A stretch of 64,000 bases of DNA from Portunus trituberculatus. Its lineage: Eukaryota; Arthropoda; Malacostraca; Decapoda; Portunidae. The translations under genes were made by a program, and so were the position numbers. Below are positions 26,783 through 39,707 of the stretch, piece after piece; the stretch's first letter is position 1; the number at the start of each line of letters is the position of its first letter. Under the pieces are notes generated by a model. The model was not told the origin of the DNA. It saw nothing but the letters and a program-made list of their open reading frames with translations, and ran no database searches. The DNA lies in the NCBI RefSeq assembly GCF_017591435.1, contig NC_059294.1:20177475-20241474 (forward strand). Direction: 5' to 3'.

Positions 26783-27020
26783 ACGTAGTGTAGTGGTTAC
26801 CACGCTTGGCTCAACCGAGAAGACCCGGATTCCAGTCCCAGGTACGGCGAGGCAAATAATGTGTAGACTGTAGACCCTGTCCACCTAGCAGTAAATAGGT
26901 ACAGGACGTAACTCAGGGGTTGTGGCCTCGCTTTCCCGGTGTGTGTGATGTGGTCTCAATCCTACCCGAAGATCGGTCAGTATGAGCATGTATCTCCGTA
27001 GGGGAAAGGCTGGAGTGGTG
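26781..27020 (+). mobile_element. tRNA-headed SINE, family S2, copy b (diverged)
   Basis: Head CCACGTAGTGTAGTGGTTAC, a decayed anticodon arm (CTTGGCTCAACCGAGAAG), then GGCGAGGCAAATAATG and the shared core (CACCTAGCAGTAAATAGGTA, TACCCGAAGATCGGTCAG). It is preceded by an AC run. No AC tail remains at its 3' end. Confidence 0.8.
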
Positions 27021-28323
27021 AATAACAAATTATCCTTCCCCTAAGGGAGAAAGAGGCATGCAAGCAGCCTAGCAACAGTTACTGTCTCTATGCTTGAATT
27101 ATTCTCGTCTTTGTAACTTGCGAGATACCTATTCAGATTATTGACATGACTTACTTTGTATATAACGTTTAAAATCGCAGCCTTTATGACGAAGACGTAC
27201 TGTAGCATACTATATCATAGTTTCGATAATGGTTGTCTGATTGAGTAGTGTGTGCTTTAGTGAACGAGTCAGCAGCGTGTTCAAGTCATATATATTTGGA
27301 ATGTTGCCAACACGTACAGCACATCTGCACAAATGACTTACTGGCAACTGTGCGAACCCTTTTCAACCATAATTTCATGCAGCTATTGACAAACCAATCT
27401 CAATATTCCTACATTGTCAATGCTTATAGGAAGTGTTTCTAAAATACCAGATGGACCTTGGTGTGCGTATGCTGGTGAGGAGCCGGGTAGGGAAAGAAAT
27501 ACGTAGGTGATATAGAAAAAAAAAAAAAAAAAGTGTGAGCGGAATATGGTAGAGATAGGTTGTCAGGCCGGTTGAGACATGATATATTTGATTGCATAGA
27601 CTACTAGCTTGGCGAAATTACATATTTATATTGTTTGTTCTCATCACAAATGGAAGCATTATCATAGCACATCATTTTAGAATTAACCTACTATCAAGCA
27701 GATAGTAAAAGTTTAATCCGGAACTTCAGGCTTATATATATTAACAAACACTGCTTGTTTTATCACCATGTGCTGCTTACAGTTTGTTAACCACGCCTTT
27801 ATGGTGGAGTTTGGCAAGCGTCTCTCTGTGTTGGGTGGCAGCCCGTGTGCCATGTCTAGCCGGCGAACGTTTACTCCGTTGCCACTCGCATCCTAGCAGA
27901 AAGGAGTGAGTCCAGAAGGGGAGGTAGCAGCAGGTGAAACCTCACGTAAGAGTTCTGTTTTACAATGTTTAACTTATTGTTTGATGAGTTGATGATGTTA
28001 GGGTTTAACGAACGTGAGACTAAAACAAAATTAAGTGGATATTATCATCACATATACCGTAGTTGTATACCTAGAGTTGTGTTGCTGTATGCAAGGAGCG
28101 TAGCACGTGCAAAGCGAGTGACAGCCCACCCCAACCTTGGACTCTAGAACGCACATTTCGAAATACAAACCTAAGTATATCATCGCATTTTGCCCATCAA
28201 AATCGTAACAAAGATCCTGATTATTGTCATTTAAAGTGTCTTGATGTGCGCAGTATATAAAGGGGATTCCAAAATAAGGAAGTGTTACATTAAACCCATA
28301 TTATTATTATTATTATTATTATT

Positions 28324-28354
<31 letters not shown>

Positions 28355-29097
28355 ATTATTTATTTTATTTTTCTATATTTATTTGTTCTTCCTTCCTCAT
28401 ATATATTTATTTATCATTAAGTATTATCATGACACGGTTCTTCATGTTATTATTTACTGCATACCCAATATAGTGAACTTCGTGCTTCCAATCATTTACT
28501 AAAGTAGACCCCAGTAGTAGATAGATGCAGCAGGGTACATGACGTGATGCTGGCACCCACGGCGCACGTACACATGTTAAATTTAAGTAGATTACCAGCG
28601 ACACAACAAAAAGAAACCTCGCTGGATAGATGTAATTGTTATGTATTTCATCTAAACTCTCGCTGTATGAGAAGACCGACCAACCAATGTGTGGCCACTA
28701 TGACCTGGCAGACGTCCTATACTGGCTGCCGCCCACTCAGCTCTTAAAGGGGTGATTCCTTTCCCCCCACGATGCTGTCTCCATGGCTTAACAGTTCAAC
28801 GGACGTTAGCCTTTCGTTCTCCATCACCGTCATTAGCCGCTGATAACGTATCGGCTAGTTATCTTAAGTGAAGACGACATGCCAACCTTTACAATGAGGT
28901 CATGAAGCGTTACGCTAGATTCTTAACTAGTACAAGTTGCCTAAAAAGGTGATAGATCAACTACAATCTTGCATGAAGGATGCATGTCATCGTTTACATG
29001 TGAATTAACTTATCACTCTTTAGATAGTTTGCGATAAGATGGAGCAAAATACAGGATGCAGTGTACACGTGGGTATGAATGTACAGTAGGCCCGAGT

Positions 29098-29175
29098 ACA
29101 GTGGTTCCCAAACTTTTCTTGAGTGGGTACTACTGGGAAGGCCCGTACAGTCCCTGCCTGCCACCTGGCTCCAGA
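29098..29175. repeat. possible hAT-type terminal sequence
   Basis: ACAGTGGTTCCCAAACTTTT resembles the end of many hAT elements. No matching opposite end was identified, so this may be a solo relic. Confidence 0.3.
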
Positions 29176-29946
29176 AAAAAGACTCGGTTCCAGCAAATAT
29201 CAATTTATTACCAAGTAGAACAAATAAATAAACTGCTAACAAGAAACGCAATTCAATTTAATGTGCTACGTAACTGCTGTAAAACTTATCGTAAAAAAAT
29301 CTAATTACCATTTATTTTACATTTTTAGTGTAGTTGTCTGAAAATGGTATCTTTTGCCACTACCAGGTTCTTGAGTCCACGCCAGAAGCAGCTCTACTGT
29401 ACCTGATTAGGAGGAGCCACAAACCAACCCAGCAGGAGGACCTGCAGGACAATAAGTTGTATGTTACCATCTTTTCTTGCTTCATAGCTTAGCAAGGGGT
29501 ATGATTTGGTTTCTTGATACTTAATATCATTTACATACGTTACTGTACTTACTTTCCAATGGTATTTATTATTTTACAATTACACCATCATATTCTACAA
29601 CGTTTGGAATTAATTTTGCATACCTTAATGGATTCTAAGGAAATATGTCTGAGTTTCCGTTTGTTTGTTTGTTTTCTTTCTTTAAGTATTGAACTCTTCC
29701 TCATTAAGTGTGGAAATTTTATGGAATGCTGGGTTTTCTAGTGGCATAGATGGAAAAACGATGTTTTACGATTAAAATCAGGATAAAATTGTTGACTAAA
29801 ACAGTTATGGTCTGGTCACATATGATGCCGGGTTTTATTGAAAAACCTATAAATGTGAATAAATATACCCGTAGACACGAGCACATCCCCGAAAATTTTC
29901 GTAGACCCGATCCCAGTGTATTAGCATTAACTAGTAGCGTCTAGAC

Positions 29947-30100
29947 CAGCGTTTCTCAATCTTCTCCGACCATAGCACCCCTGTTGTCATGTCTAAGCAG
30001 TCCAGCACCCCCAAACGAATATCTTGTTATTAGAAGGATAAAAGAAAGTGAGGTGAAGCATCACTTCCCAGCACTCCTAGCGGGTGCTAGCACGCTGCTG
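29947..30100. mobile_element. hAT-like MITE, copy 2
   Basis: Starts CAGCGTTTCTCAATC and ends CGTGCTAGCACCC when read inward after CAGCAG. TAGAC flanks both sides (29942-29946 and 30101-30105). The internal GACCATAGCACCCC and GTCTAAGCAGTCCAGCACCC match the copy at 7680-7871, with an internal deletion. Confidence 0.68.
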
Positions 30101-33100
30101 TAGACCCAGAGTTAGCGTCAGAAATATTTCTATTATTATTTATTTATTTGTTATTATTATTATTATTTTTTTTTATTATTATTATTTTTTTTTTTTTTAC
30201 TTATCTTAGTGGATTCTAACAAACTTCTCTCTTAGTTTCTGTCGTCCATTAGTAAATCTGGAGATGTGTGTTCCTTTGTGTCATAAGAATAATTACTAAA
30301 ATCCTTGGTCAACATTGTTATTCCGCTAGGTTTCGAATCTCAAGTGTTCGAGAAAGTGTTTGTTCGAGCGTGATTCTGGAACCTTGATTGGAATTATGCG
30401 TGCGCGATAGTAAGTCAGTGAAAATTTCGGAGAAAAAATCAGGTAATCAAATGGCTTTTTATCCGTAAATGAAAACTGATTGTCCTCCATAATGCAATTC
30501 TCGATCACTGTCACCATGTTCCGTTGCGAAGCGTTGTTCATTCACTTGTTTTGGATGTACATCATCATTTTGTTGAAACGAGGTAGCATTAACTTTTTTT
30601 TTTTTTTATCACGGTGTTATTCTGAGTACTGTGGTGTTCTAAGTGTCAACCGGAATGCAATTTTCCGTGAAGAACAAGGTGTTTGTCGATGCACGAAAAC
30701 TTTCCGTGTTGGACATAGAGCTCCGAAAGCCACTTTTAAGAGTTAGATAAGGTTAGATTAGTACCCTTCACGGGATCCAGGTTAGGTTGATATCCTTAGA
30801 GTACAGCGTCCCTGTTAAACGTTTTTAAGTTATCGAGGCTGCGCTCCTAATGGCAAGGATCTCTGGATATGGGAGAAATTTGCTTATAACTTTTACTCAT
30901 AAAATCATATTCGTTTGTGTGGATTAGGAAAAGAAATCTGTGTAGCCTCGTTTTTAATTTTTCGCCAATATTTGTCACCAGAATTTCGCCAGGTTGTATT
31001 CTTCCACCCATTCTCATTTCTCCAGCGTGTTGAGGTAATACAGGAGTTATGGTGTAATTCTGAAGGTTAATTTTTTATGCCCTTTATTTGGTTTTACCCT
31101 TCTGTTGATATTTAGTTTAGTTTAAACTTGTTTTGTCTTCCTTACTATTATCCTGTTTGTTGATATATTTAGTGTCTAGTTTCTTATTAAAGATAAGTAC
31201 AGTATAACTGCCACCACCATAGTTTTTCCCCGTCGTTTCTGCATTATGATAGTGTTTCGCTTAATTTACCGAGTTCTATATATAGGGCACTGGATAATCT
31301 ATGGTAGCCAGATAAATTTTTATTCAATGTAAAATACTAAATACAATTAAGGCTTCACCTTCTTTTTTCTGAAATAACCATGATATATGTAATATGCTAA
31401 CTATACTTTGCTATCTTTGGAGCTGTGGGATGCCCATACAAGGAAGCATGACATAATAATCACCTGAATCCATGACGATGTTGAAAGAATAAATTTGCAA
31501 CAGGTGATTTGAGTGTGCAGGGTATATCTTTGTTTTCAGTAAACAGCATTCCATTTCAGTGTAGGTGTTACATAATAATGCGTATCACTGGTGTTTCAAC
31601 AAAAAGAAAAAAAATTGTAAATCCCCCTGAATATTAATTTTTCTTTTAAAAAAATGGTTTTATCAAAATTGCAAATGGAGTTAACAGGCAAAATTTATTC
31701 TCAACTTAATCAAAAACAAATTTTCCAAGTAGTTCATATTTAGAGTATGATTACCTGGCAAAATAAATAAAGGAAAAAAATCTCTACAATGGTTCACTTT
31801 TAAGTTTTGATCTCCCCTTTCCTAAAATGCAAAAGAGTTAACCAGCGCTCATGAAAAATTTGTGTCTTCTGCAGACAATTAAGAGGTCTGTCTGAAGTAG
31901 TTATTGTATCAAATGTAAGTAGTGTGGTTATTTTCATACAATCAAAGTTATAGCAAATTATTTATTATTTTCTCTTGAAGTTTATCAACACTATGTACAT
32001 CTCAGAACATGAACAACCAGTGGCAGTGCCAATGGGGGATTTGGAAGTGCTTGAGCTGCCCCAATAATGAGCCCAGCCACCCCAATATTGCTAACCTTCC
32101 TGTAATATCAATTAGTTCTAAGAGGACCAAACAGTTGAACATTGATGTTATTATAGACACATTTGCTGCCAATCACCAGAACAGGCACAAAGTTTTAAAG
32201 AAACATCTTGATTTAAAGTTCTTGGGCTGTTTGCCATGCTCTAACTTCTACTATTCTTCTTCAGATTGTCTTAACTTTATATAGAATCATTCTTTTCTGC
32301 CATGTTAACTGCATACTGTACTTATATTTTTATCTCTTTTGACAAAGTGGTCTTTACCTTAATGGTAATAGATTTTGAATATACATTATTCTGGATTTCC
32401 TTAATTTTATGTATTTCCTTGGGCAGAATTTTAGGGGAGATGAAAAAGTTGTTATACTTGTACATTAACACTGCTTTTTCAAACAGTACAGGTGCTTGAA
32501 ATGTACCTTGATAGCTATTTATACATAGCAATCTACCATCAATACTTCACTTTGATAACATTTTGTGAAGTCCCTCCACATTTTATCTCAGCCCCCTTCA
32601 GCCCATACAATAAAGATTTGCTGGTATCGTTACTGTGAACAACCAACCTACAGACAAGGGAGATCGTTCATCAGTCTGACGCTGTCAGGTCCCAGTCCAT
32701 TTTATACAATCCTTGCTCCAGTTTATGATTGATTTTTTTTTTAGTGTCCTTATATGTTCAGTTCTCTCAACTCTTAACATTGATTTTGAATACTTTCTTA
32801 AATGGTCCCCATGTATTCCCAAACCTAACATGGTAGATTTGGAGTTTACTGCAACTAAGTATCACTAGAATTTTACCACAAACTACATATAGTTCACAGT
32901 ATGTGGATATATATATTCAATCAAAGACATATCCTGATGGGGATTTTTCATATGACTGGCCTAGGGAAAACCAGATATGTTGTTTTCCATGTTTCCCTTG
33001 TGTGGGTTAAAGTATTCTTTCACCATCATGACATTCTTTTAAACCCATAATTAACTTTAGTTAGATAATATTGGTCCTTATTTCTTGCCCATCAAAGTAT

Positions 33101-33147
33101 GCTATTTTTATTTCTCTCCACCCCTTTATTATTCACCCCATGATGTG

Positions 33148-34233
33148 TATTTACCTAGTTGTAGTTTTGCAGGGCCTGGGCTTTACAGTCGTGTGGCCCT
33201 GTCTCCATATCTACACTTATCCAATTTTTCTTTAAAACTATGCACACTCGTTGCTGACACCACTTCCTCACTCAAACTGTTCCAAGTCGCAACACATCTT
33301 TGCGGGAAACTATATTTTTTAACATCTCTCAGGCATCTTCCCTTCCTCGCATCTTCCCTTCCTCAATTTTTTACTATGCAATCTTGTGCTTTGAATGTCA
33401 TATTCTTCTCTCAGGATCAATTTCTCATTATCCACTTGATCCATTCTGTTAATCAATTTATAAACTTGTATCAGATCCCCTCTCTCCCTTCTCTGTTTCA
33501 GGGTTGGTAGATCCATATAGCCTTTAGTCTCTCCTTATATGTCATCCCTTCAAATTCTGGAACCATTCTTGTAGCCATTTTTGTAGTCTCTCCAACTTCC
33601 TTATGTGTTTCTTTTTATGGGAGGTCCACACAACTCCTGCATATTCCAATTTGGGTCTTATTATAGTACTTATCAATTTCTTCATCATTTCTTTGTCCAT
33701 GTAGTGAAATGCTAATCCAATATTCCTTAGCAAATGATATGTCTCTGAAAATTCTATCAATATGGCTTACCAGTTGATTGTTTTCTTCCATCGTCACTCC
33801 CAAGTCCTTTTCCTTTTTTACTTTCTCCAGTTCTACTCCATCTCCCATCTTATAGATTCCCACTGGTTGTCTTTCACTCTTTCCCATTTCCATGACATGG
33901 CTTTTGTCCACAGAATTCCATCTCCCACTTTTTACTCCATTTCCAGATCTTATTTAGGTCTTCCTGCAGTATTTCACAATCCTCTTTTTGCTTTATAACT
34001 CTGCACAGTTTTGCATCGTCCACAAACAGATTTATGTAGCTGTTCACTCCCTCTGGCATGTCGTTTATATACTGTATATGAGAAAAAGTATTGCCGCCAA
34101 TACTGACCCCTGCGGCACTCCGCTTTCTACTGCTCTCCACTTGGACTTCATATCTTTAACTACCGTCCTTATTTCTCTCCCCCTCAAATAATTTTCCATC
34201 CATCTCAATGTGCTTCCTTTTAAGCCACCCTTC

Positions 34234-34234
<1 letters not shown>
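33148..34234 (-). mobile_element. CR1-like LINE copy B (5'-truncated)
   Basis: Same family as copy A. Minus-strand pieces include GLKGSTLRWMENYLRG, a DMKSKWRAVESGVPQGSV region, VDDAKLCRVIKQKEDCEILQ, MDKEMMKKLISTIIRPKLEY and LPTLKQRRERGDLIQVYKLI. Its 3' tail ends ACTACAACTAGGTAAATACA with no long AC run. Its 5' end is cut exactly at a GT run (34234-34306). Several frameshifts. Confidence 0.85.

Positions 34235-34306
<72 letters not shown>
34234..34306. repeat. (GT)n junction between LINE copies B and C
   Basis: GT run forming the 5' junction of copy B and the 3' tail of copy C. Confidence 0.95.
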
Positions 34307-34310
<4 letters not shown>

Positions 34311-34927
34311 CTGGTTGTATTTACCTAAAGTCCGTTCATCCAAATCCAAAAATGCTGTTTTTTGCCCACCCCCCATCTAAACCTTGACACTTAAATTTTC
34401 TTCAAGTACATTTATTTTTTTTCATTTAACTCAATAGATATACAAGTTTATAGCTTGAAGAAAAATAAATGTACTTGAAAAAAATTTAAGTGTCGGGAAG
34501 GTTTAGTATTTCTCCAACCAACTCAGTTCCCTGATTCTTTGGATGAACGGACTATAGTTGTAGTTTTACAGGGCCTGGGCTTTTACGCTCGTGTGGCCCC
34601 GTCTCCATATCTACACTTATCCAATTTTTCTTTAAAACTATGCACACTTGTTGCTGTCAGACTGTTCCACGTCTCAACACATCTTTGCGGGAAACTATAT
34701 TTTTTTTATATCTCTTAGACATCTTCCCTTCCTCAGCTTTTTACTATGCGATCTTGTGCTTCGACTGTCATATTCTTCTCTCAGGAGCAGTTTCTCATTA
34801 TCCACTGGTCCATTCCATTGATCAATTTATAAACTTGTATCAGATCCCCTCTCTCCCTTCTCTGTTCCAGAGTTAGTAGATCCATAGCCTTTAGTCTCTC
34901 CTCATATGTTATCTCTTCAAATTCTGG

Positions 34928-34928
<1 letters not shown>
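34307..34928 (-). mobile_element. CR1-like LINE copy C (3' fragment, interrupted by a MITE)
   Basis: The 3' terminal fragment of the same LINE family: CAGGCCCTGTAAAACTACAA and the GLKAMDL-type RT tail, ending upstream in FEEITYEERLKAMDLLTL-like sequence. A 227-bp inverted-repeat element interrupts its tail at 34328-34554. Bounded by GT runs on both sides (34234-34306 and 34929-34975). Confidence 0.8.
34328..34554. mobile_element. 227-bp palindromic MITE with TA duplication
   Basis: Termini: left AAGTCCGTTCATCCAAA; right, reversed, TAGTCCGTTCATCCAAAG. Longer inverted arms include GACACTTAAATTTT..TTCAAGTACATTTATT, with a short loop around 34430-34460. It sits inside the LINE tail: other copies read TTTACCTAGTTGTAG, and here TTTACCTA / element / TAGTTGTAG shows a 2-bp TA target duplication (34326-34327 and 34555-34556). 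That fits a Tc1/mariner-type insertion. Confidence 0.82.
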
Positions 34929-34975
<47 letters not shown>

Positions 34976-34978
<3 letters not shown>

Positions 34979-35511
34979 TTTACCTAGTTGTATTTACCTA
35001 GTTGTAGTTTTACAGGGCAGGGTCTTTATGCTCGTGTGGCCCTGTCTCCATATCTACACTTATCCAATTTTGCTTTAAAACTATGCACACTTGTTGCTGA
35101 CACGACTTCTTCATTCAAACTGTTCCACGTCTCAACACATCTTTGCAGGATACTATACTTTTTAAGATCTCTTAGACATCTTCCCTTCCTCAGCTTCTTA
35201 CTATGCGATCTTGTGCTTCGACTGGCATATTCTTCTCTCAGGATCAGATAATCATTGTCCACTTGGTCCATTCTGTTGATCAATTTATAAACTTGTATGA
35301 GATCCCCTCTCTCCCTTCTCTGTTCCAATGTTGGTAGATCCATAGCCTTTAGTCTCTCCTCATATGTCATCCCTTCTTGTAGCCATTTTTTGTAGTCTCT
35401 CCAGCTTCCTTATGTGTTTCTTTTGTGGGGGTCCACATTACTCCTGTATATTCAAATCTGGGTCTTATTATAGTACTTATCAGTTTCTTCATCATTTCTT
35501 TGTCCATGTAG
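34976..35511 (-). mobile_element. CR1-like LINE copy D (3' fragment)
   Basis: Minus-strand RT C-terminus: MTYEERLKAMDLPTLEQRRE, GDLIQVYKLINRMDQVDND, RSTRSHSKKLRKGRCLRDLK, VETWNSLNEEVVSATSVHSF (35026-35370), with MDKEMMKKLISTIIRPRFEY before it. Two copies of the TACAACTAGGTAAA tail unit precede the AC run. Flanked by GT runs at 34929-34975 and 35511-35530. Confidence 0.86.
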
Positions 35512-35530
35512 TGTGTGTGTGTGTGTGTGT

Positions 35531-35812
35531 ATAATTCACTGTTTGATCTGCTGCAGTCTCTGACGAGACAGCCAGACGTTACCCTACGGAACGAGCTCAT
35601 AGCTCATTATTTCCGATCTTGGGATAGGTCTGAGACCAGGCACACACCACACACCGGGACAACAAGGTCACAACTCCTCGATTTACATCCCGTACCTACT
35701 CACTGCTAGGTGAACAGGGGCTACACATGAAAGGAGACACACCCAAATATCTCCACCCGGCCGGGGAATCAAACCCCGGTCATCTGGCTTGAAGCCAGCG
35801 TAACCACTGAGC
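35531..35812 (-). mobile_element. tRNA-Val-headed SINE, family S1, copy d
   Basis: The reverse complement matches copies a-c: CACTGTTTGATCTGCTGCAG end, core, and head with GAAGCCAG. The anticodon loop has lost two bases and the head is cut before its acceptor stem (ends at GAGCT, then GTGTG). GT runs lie on both sides. Confidence 0.86.
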
Positions 35813-35835
35813 TGTGTGTGTGTGTGTGTGTGTGT

Positions 35836-38800
35836 ATTTACCTAATTGTATTTACCTAATTGTAACATACGGGAAAAGAGCTATGCTCGTGTTGTCCCGT
35901 CTCCATATCTATTAATGTCCAGCTTTTTCTTAAAATCATGAATATTCCTTGCGTTGACCACTTCCACGTCTAAACTATTCCATGCTTCCACCCTTCTATG
36001 AGGGAAGCTATATTTTTCACATCTCTCCTATAAGTGGCCATTTTAGTTTTTTCCCATGCCCTCTCGACATTCTTTCATTCCACATACACAGATCTTCCCT
36101 ATCCATTTTTCCATGCCAATCATCACTCTGTATATTGCTATCAGGTCTCCCCTTTCTCTTCTGTTTTCCAGGGTCGGAAGTTGCATTCTTTTCAGTCTGT
36201 CTTCATAAGTCAAATCTCTTAAGTCAGGCACCATTTTGTTGCAGCCCTCTGTACTTTCTCTAGTTTCCTTATGTGTTTCTTTAAGTTCGAGCCCACTGTA
36301 TTGTTGCATATTCAAGCCTCGGTCTTATCATTGCAGTAATTATTTTCTTCATCATTTCTTCATCTAAATATACGACGCCACTCTTATGTTCCTCAATAAG
36401 TTCAATACTTCTCCAATTATTTTGTTTATATGTCTCTCTGGCGATAGGTCATTGGTAATTGTCACCCCAAGGTCTTTTTCTTCATGACTGGTTTTATGTC
36501 TTCATTTCCTATCTTGTACATACTCCTGATTCTTCTTTCACTCTTGCCAAACTCTATTTTCTTGCATTTTGTCGTGTTGAACTCCATTTGCCATGTACAG
36601 CTCCATTTCCATATTCTGTCCAAGTCTTCCTGGAGTAGTTCGCAATCTTTGTCACATCTCACTTTTCTTAACAATTTTGCATCGTCTGCAAATAGGCTCA
36701 CATAACTGGACACCCCATCCACCATGTCATTTATGTAGACCGCGAACATTACTGGTGCCAACACTGATCCCTGTGGAACTCCACTCTCCACCAAGCCCCA
36801 TTCTGATGGTCTGTCCTTAATTATTGTTCTCATTTCTCTTCCTACCAAAAGTCTTCCATCCATTTTAGTAAACTGCCATGCACTCCTCCTACCATTTCAA
36901 GTTTCCAGATCAGTCTCCGGTGTGGTACCTTATCAAAGGCCTTTTTTAAATCCAGATATATTCCATCAGCCCAACCATCTCTTTCCTGTATTACATCTAT
37001 CACCCTCGAATAGTAACATATCAGGTTTGTCGTGCATGAACGCCCTTTTCTAAAACCAAATTGACACTCACAAAGTATGTCATTTTTCTCCAAGAAGTCT
37101 GTCCATCTATTCTTCACCACCCTCTCACACATCTTAGCTACCACACTTGTAAGTGACACTGGTCTATAGTTCAATGGGTCTCTCTTGTTACCTGATTTAT
37201 AGATTGGGACAATGTTAGCTCTTTTCCAGTCTTGGGGCACTACACCTTCCCTTAATGAGGCATCAATTACTTCACAAACTTTTTCTGCCAGTTGCTCCTG
37301 CATTCTCTTAAAATCCATCCTGATACCCCATCAGGTCCCACAGCTTTTCTCACTTCTAAACTCCCCATCATATTCTTGATCTCCTCCACAGTTACTTGAA
37401 ACTCCTTCATAATCCCTTTCTGTTCCATTACCAGTGGTTTGTCAAAAGCAGTCTCCTTTGTGAATACCTTCCGAAAGCATCCATTCATAGCCTCTGCCAT
37501 TTCCTGGGATCTTCACTGCATACTCCATTTACTTCTAAACTTTCAATACTTTCTCTATTTTTGATGTTGTTGTTCACATGTCTGTAAAAAGCCTTGGTTG
37601 GTCTTTACATTTATCAATTATATCCTTTTCTTGTTTCTTTCTTTCTTCTCTTCTAATCAACACATATTCATTTCTTGCTCTTTTGTAACTTTCCCACTGC
37701 TTAATCCGTCTTTTCCTTCTCCACCTCTTCCATGCATCCTCTTTTCTTGTTCTAGCCTTTTCACATCTATCGTTAAACCAGTCCTGCTTTCCAACTTCTC
37801 TATGTTGTCTTATTGGTACAAATTTTTCTCACCTTCTTTGTATATTTTTATAAATTCCTTCCACTTTTCATTTGCTCCTTAGCACTCTTGAATTTCATCC
37901 AATTTGTCTCTTGAAAGAATTTCTTTAGGTTTCCAAAATCTGTCTTGGCATAATTCCATCTTCCCACTTTATATTCTTCATTTCTTCTAGATTTCTCTTC
38001 ATCTATCACCTTGAACTCCAAAACTGCATGATCACTCTTTGCTAAAGGGCACTCCACCCTCATCTCCTCAATGACCATTGGCTCTGTACTAAAGACCAAG
38101 TCCAGTCTTGACGATGCTCCCTCTCCTCCAAACCTAGTATCTTCTTTGACCCACTGAGTTAACACATTTTCCATTGCCAGTGTCAATAGTGTATTTCCCC
38201 ATGTTGTCTCTGATCCTTCCATTGACCAGTCCTCCCAACACACCTCTTTACAATTAAAATCTCCCATCATTATAGTTCGTTCACAGCCACCCAACATTTC
38301 TTCCAGACATGTTCCTGTATCACTTATCATTTCTTCATATTCCTGTACTGACCATGCATTTGTCTTAGGTGGTACGTACACCACTATGTAGTGCCTCTTT
38401 TTCCTTCATTAGTTTCTGCTCTGATCTTTAGCACTTCTGCCTTTCCCATACCTTCTTTCACTTGATCCACCTTTATATCTTTTTAACCAGCAACATCACT
38501 CCTCCTCCCATCTTACCTACTCTATTTCTTTTCCAAACATTATATTTCCTTCTCCAACCATCATCAGGTCTTCTCCCTCTCTCAGTTTTGTTTCAGTAAG
38601 ACCCACAATATCTGGGTTCTTGTCCTCAAGTAATCGTTGAGTTCTAAAATCCCGATATCACTCCATTTATGTTGGAATACATTACATTCCGCTCATACGT
38701 AAGTTTCTTTAGTCCTTTCTTACTGTACTTTTCTGGGTTATGAACCACTTCCTCAGTCTCATATCCAAGATTCTCCAGAAAAACTCTTTCTTCTCCTCTT

Positions 38801-38866
38801 CTGTCCTCTCCATTTTTTTTCAAAGCCTCCTTTCTCAACTCATTTAACATTTCTCTTTCCTTTTCA

Positions 38867-38868
<2 letters not shown>
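35836..38868 (-). mobile_element. CR1-like LINE copy E, second family, nearly complete ORF2
   Basis: The longest LINE copy here. On the minus strand the order is: endonuclease region with YSNINGVIS, GKMGGGVMLLVKKDIKV-like sequence, TIMMGDFNCKEVCWEDWS and CPLAKSDHAVLEFKV (37.85-38.85 kb); pre-RT VRKAVGPDGVSGWILRECR; RT with PLNYRPVSLTSVVAKMCERV, QFGFRKGRSCTTNLI, GIYLDLKKAFDKVPHRRLIW, SGVPQGSVLAPVMFAVYIND and SLFADDAKLL; then a C-terminal MQLPTLENRRERGDLIAIYR. GDFN and SDHA are APE motifs, and FADD is the RT catalytic box. Frameshifts break it, and no ORF1 is seen. The 3' tail is TTACAATTAGGTAAATACAA repeated, then AC repeats. GT runs flank both ends. Confidence 0.92.

Positions 38869-38936
<68 letters not shown>
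38869..38936. repeat. (GT)n junction between LINE copies E and F
   Basis: GT run exactly between the 5' end of copy E and the 3' tail of copy F. Confidence 0.95.
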
Positions 38937-38938
<2 letters not shown>

Positions 38939-39661
38939 TTACCTAGTTGTAGTTTTACAGGGCCTGGGCTTTATGCTCGTGTGGCCCCGTCTCCATCCAA
39001 TCTTACTTTAAAAGTGTGCACACTCGTTGCAGACACTACTTCTTCATCTAAACTGTTCCACATCTCAATACATCTCTGCGGGAAACTATATTTTTTAATA
39101 TCTCTCAGACATCTTCCTTTTCTCAGCTTTTTACTATGCAATCTTGTGCTTCGGATGTCATATTCTTCTCTCAGGATCAGTTTCTCATTATCCACTTGGT
39201 CCATTCCGTTGATCAATTTATAAACTTGTATCAGGTCTCCTCTCTCCCTTCTTTGTTCCAGGGTTGGTAGATCCATAGCCTTTAGTCTCTCCTCATATGT
39301 CATCCCTTCAAATTCTGGAACCATTCTTGTAGCTATTTTTGTAGCCTCTCCAATTTCCTTATGTGTTTCTTTTTATGAGGGGTCCACACTACTCCTGCAT
39401 ATTCCAATCTGGGTCTTATTATAATACTTATCAATTTCTTCATCATTTCTTTGTCCATGTAGTGAAATGCTACTCCAATATTCCTTAGCAAATTATATGT
39501 TTCTCTAAAAATTCTATCAATATGGCTTACTGGTTGATTGTTATCTTCCATCGTCACTCCTAAGTTCTTTTCCCTTTTTTACTTTCTCCAGTTCTACTCC
39601 ATCTCCCATCTTATAGATTCCCACAGGTCGTCTTTCACTCTTTCCCATTTCCATGACATGG

Positions 39662-39666
<5 letters not shown>
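38937..39666 (-). mobile_element. CR1-like LINE copy F (3' fragment)
   Basis: Same family as copies A-D: MVPEFEGMTYEERLKAMDLP, LEQRRERGDLIQVYKLINGM, SKKLRKGRCLRDIKKYSFPQ and MDKEMMKKLISIIIRPRLEY. The 3' end has ACTACAACTAGGTAAATACA then AC repeats. GT runs bound both sides (38869-38936 and 39667-39702). Confidence 0.88.

Positions 39667-39702
<36 letters not shown>

Positions 39703-39707
<5 letters not shown>

Larger units (their letters stand above)
27021..33147. other. intergenic, largely unique sequence
   Basis: Apart from the hAT-like pieces at 29.1 and 29.9 kb and short ATT/GTT runs (28301-28352, 30130-30200), this is AT-rich single-copy-looking sequence. A 91-codon ORF at 32009-32284 (+) was not recognised and has no supporting context. 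Confidence 0.45.

Noticed and set aside
32009..32284. 91-codon ORF as a new gene
   Set aside because: No recognisable domain, no splice or promoter context, and its length is possible by chance in this composition.
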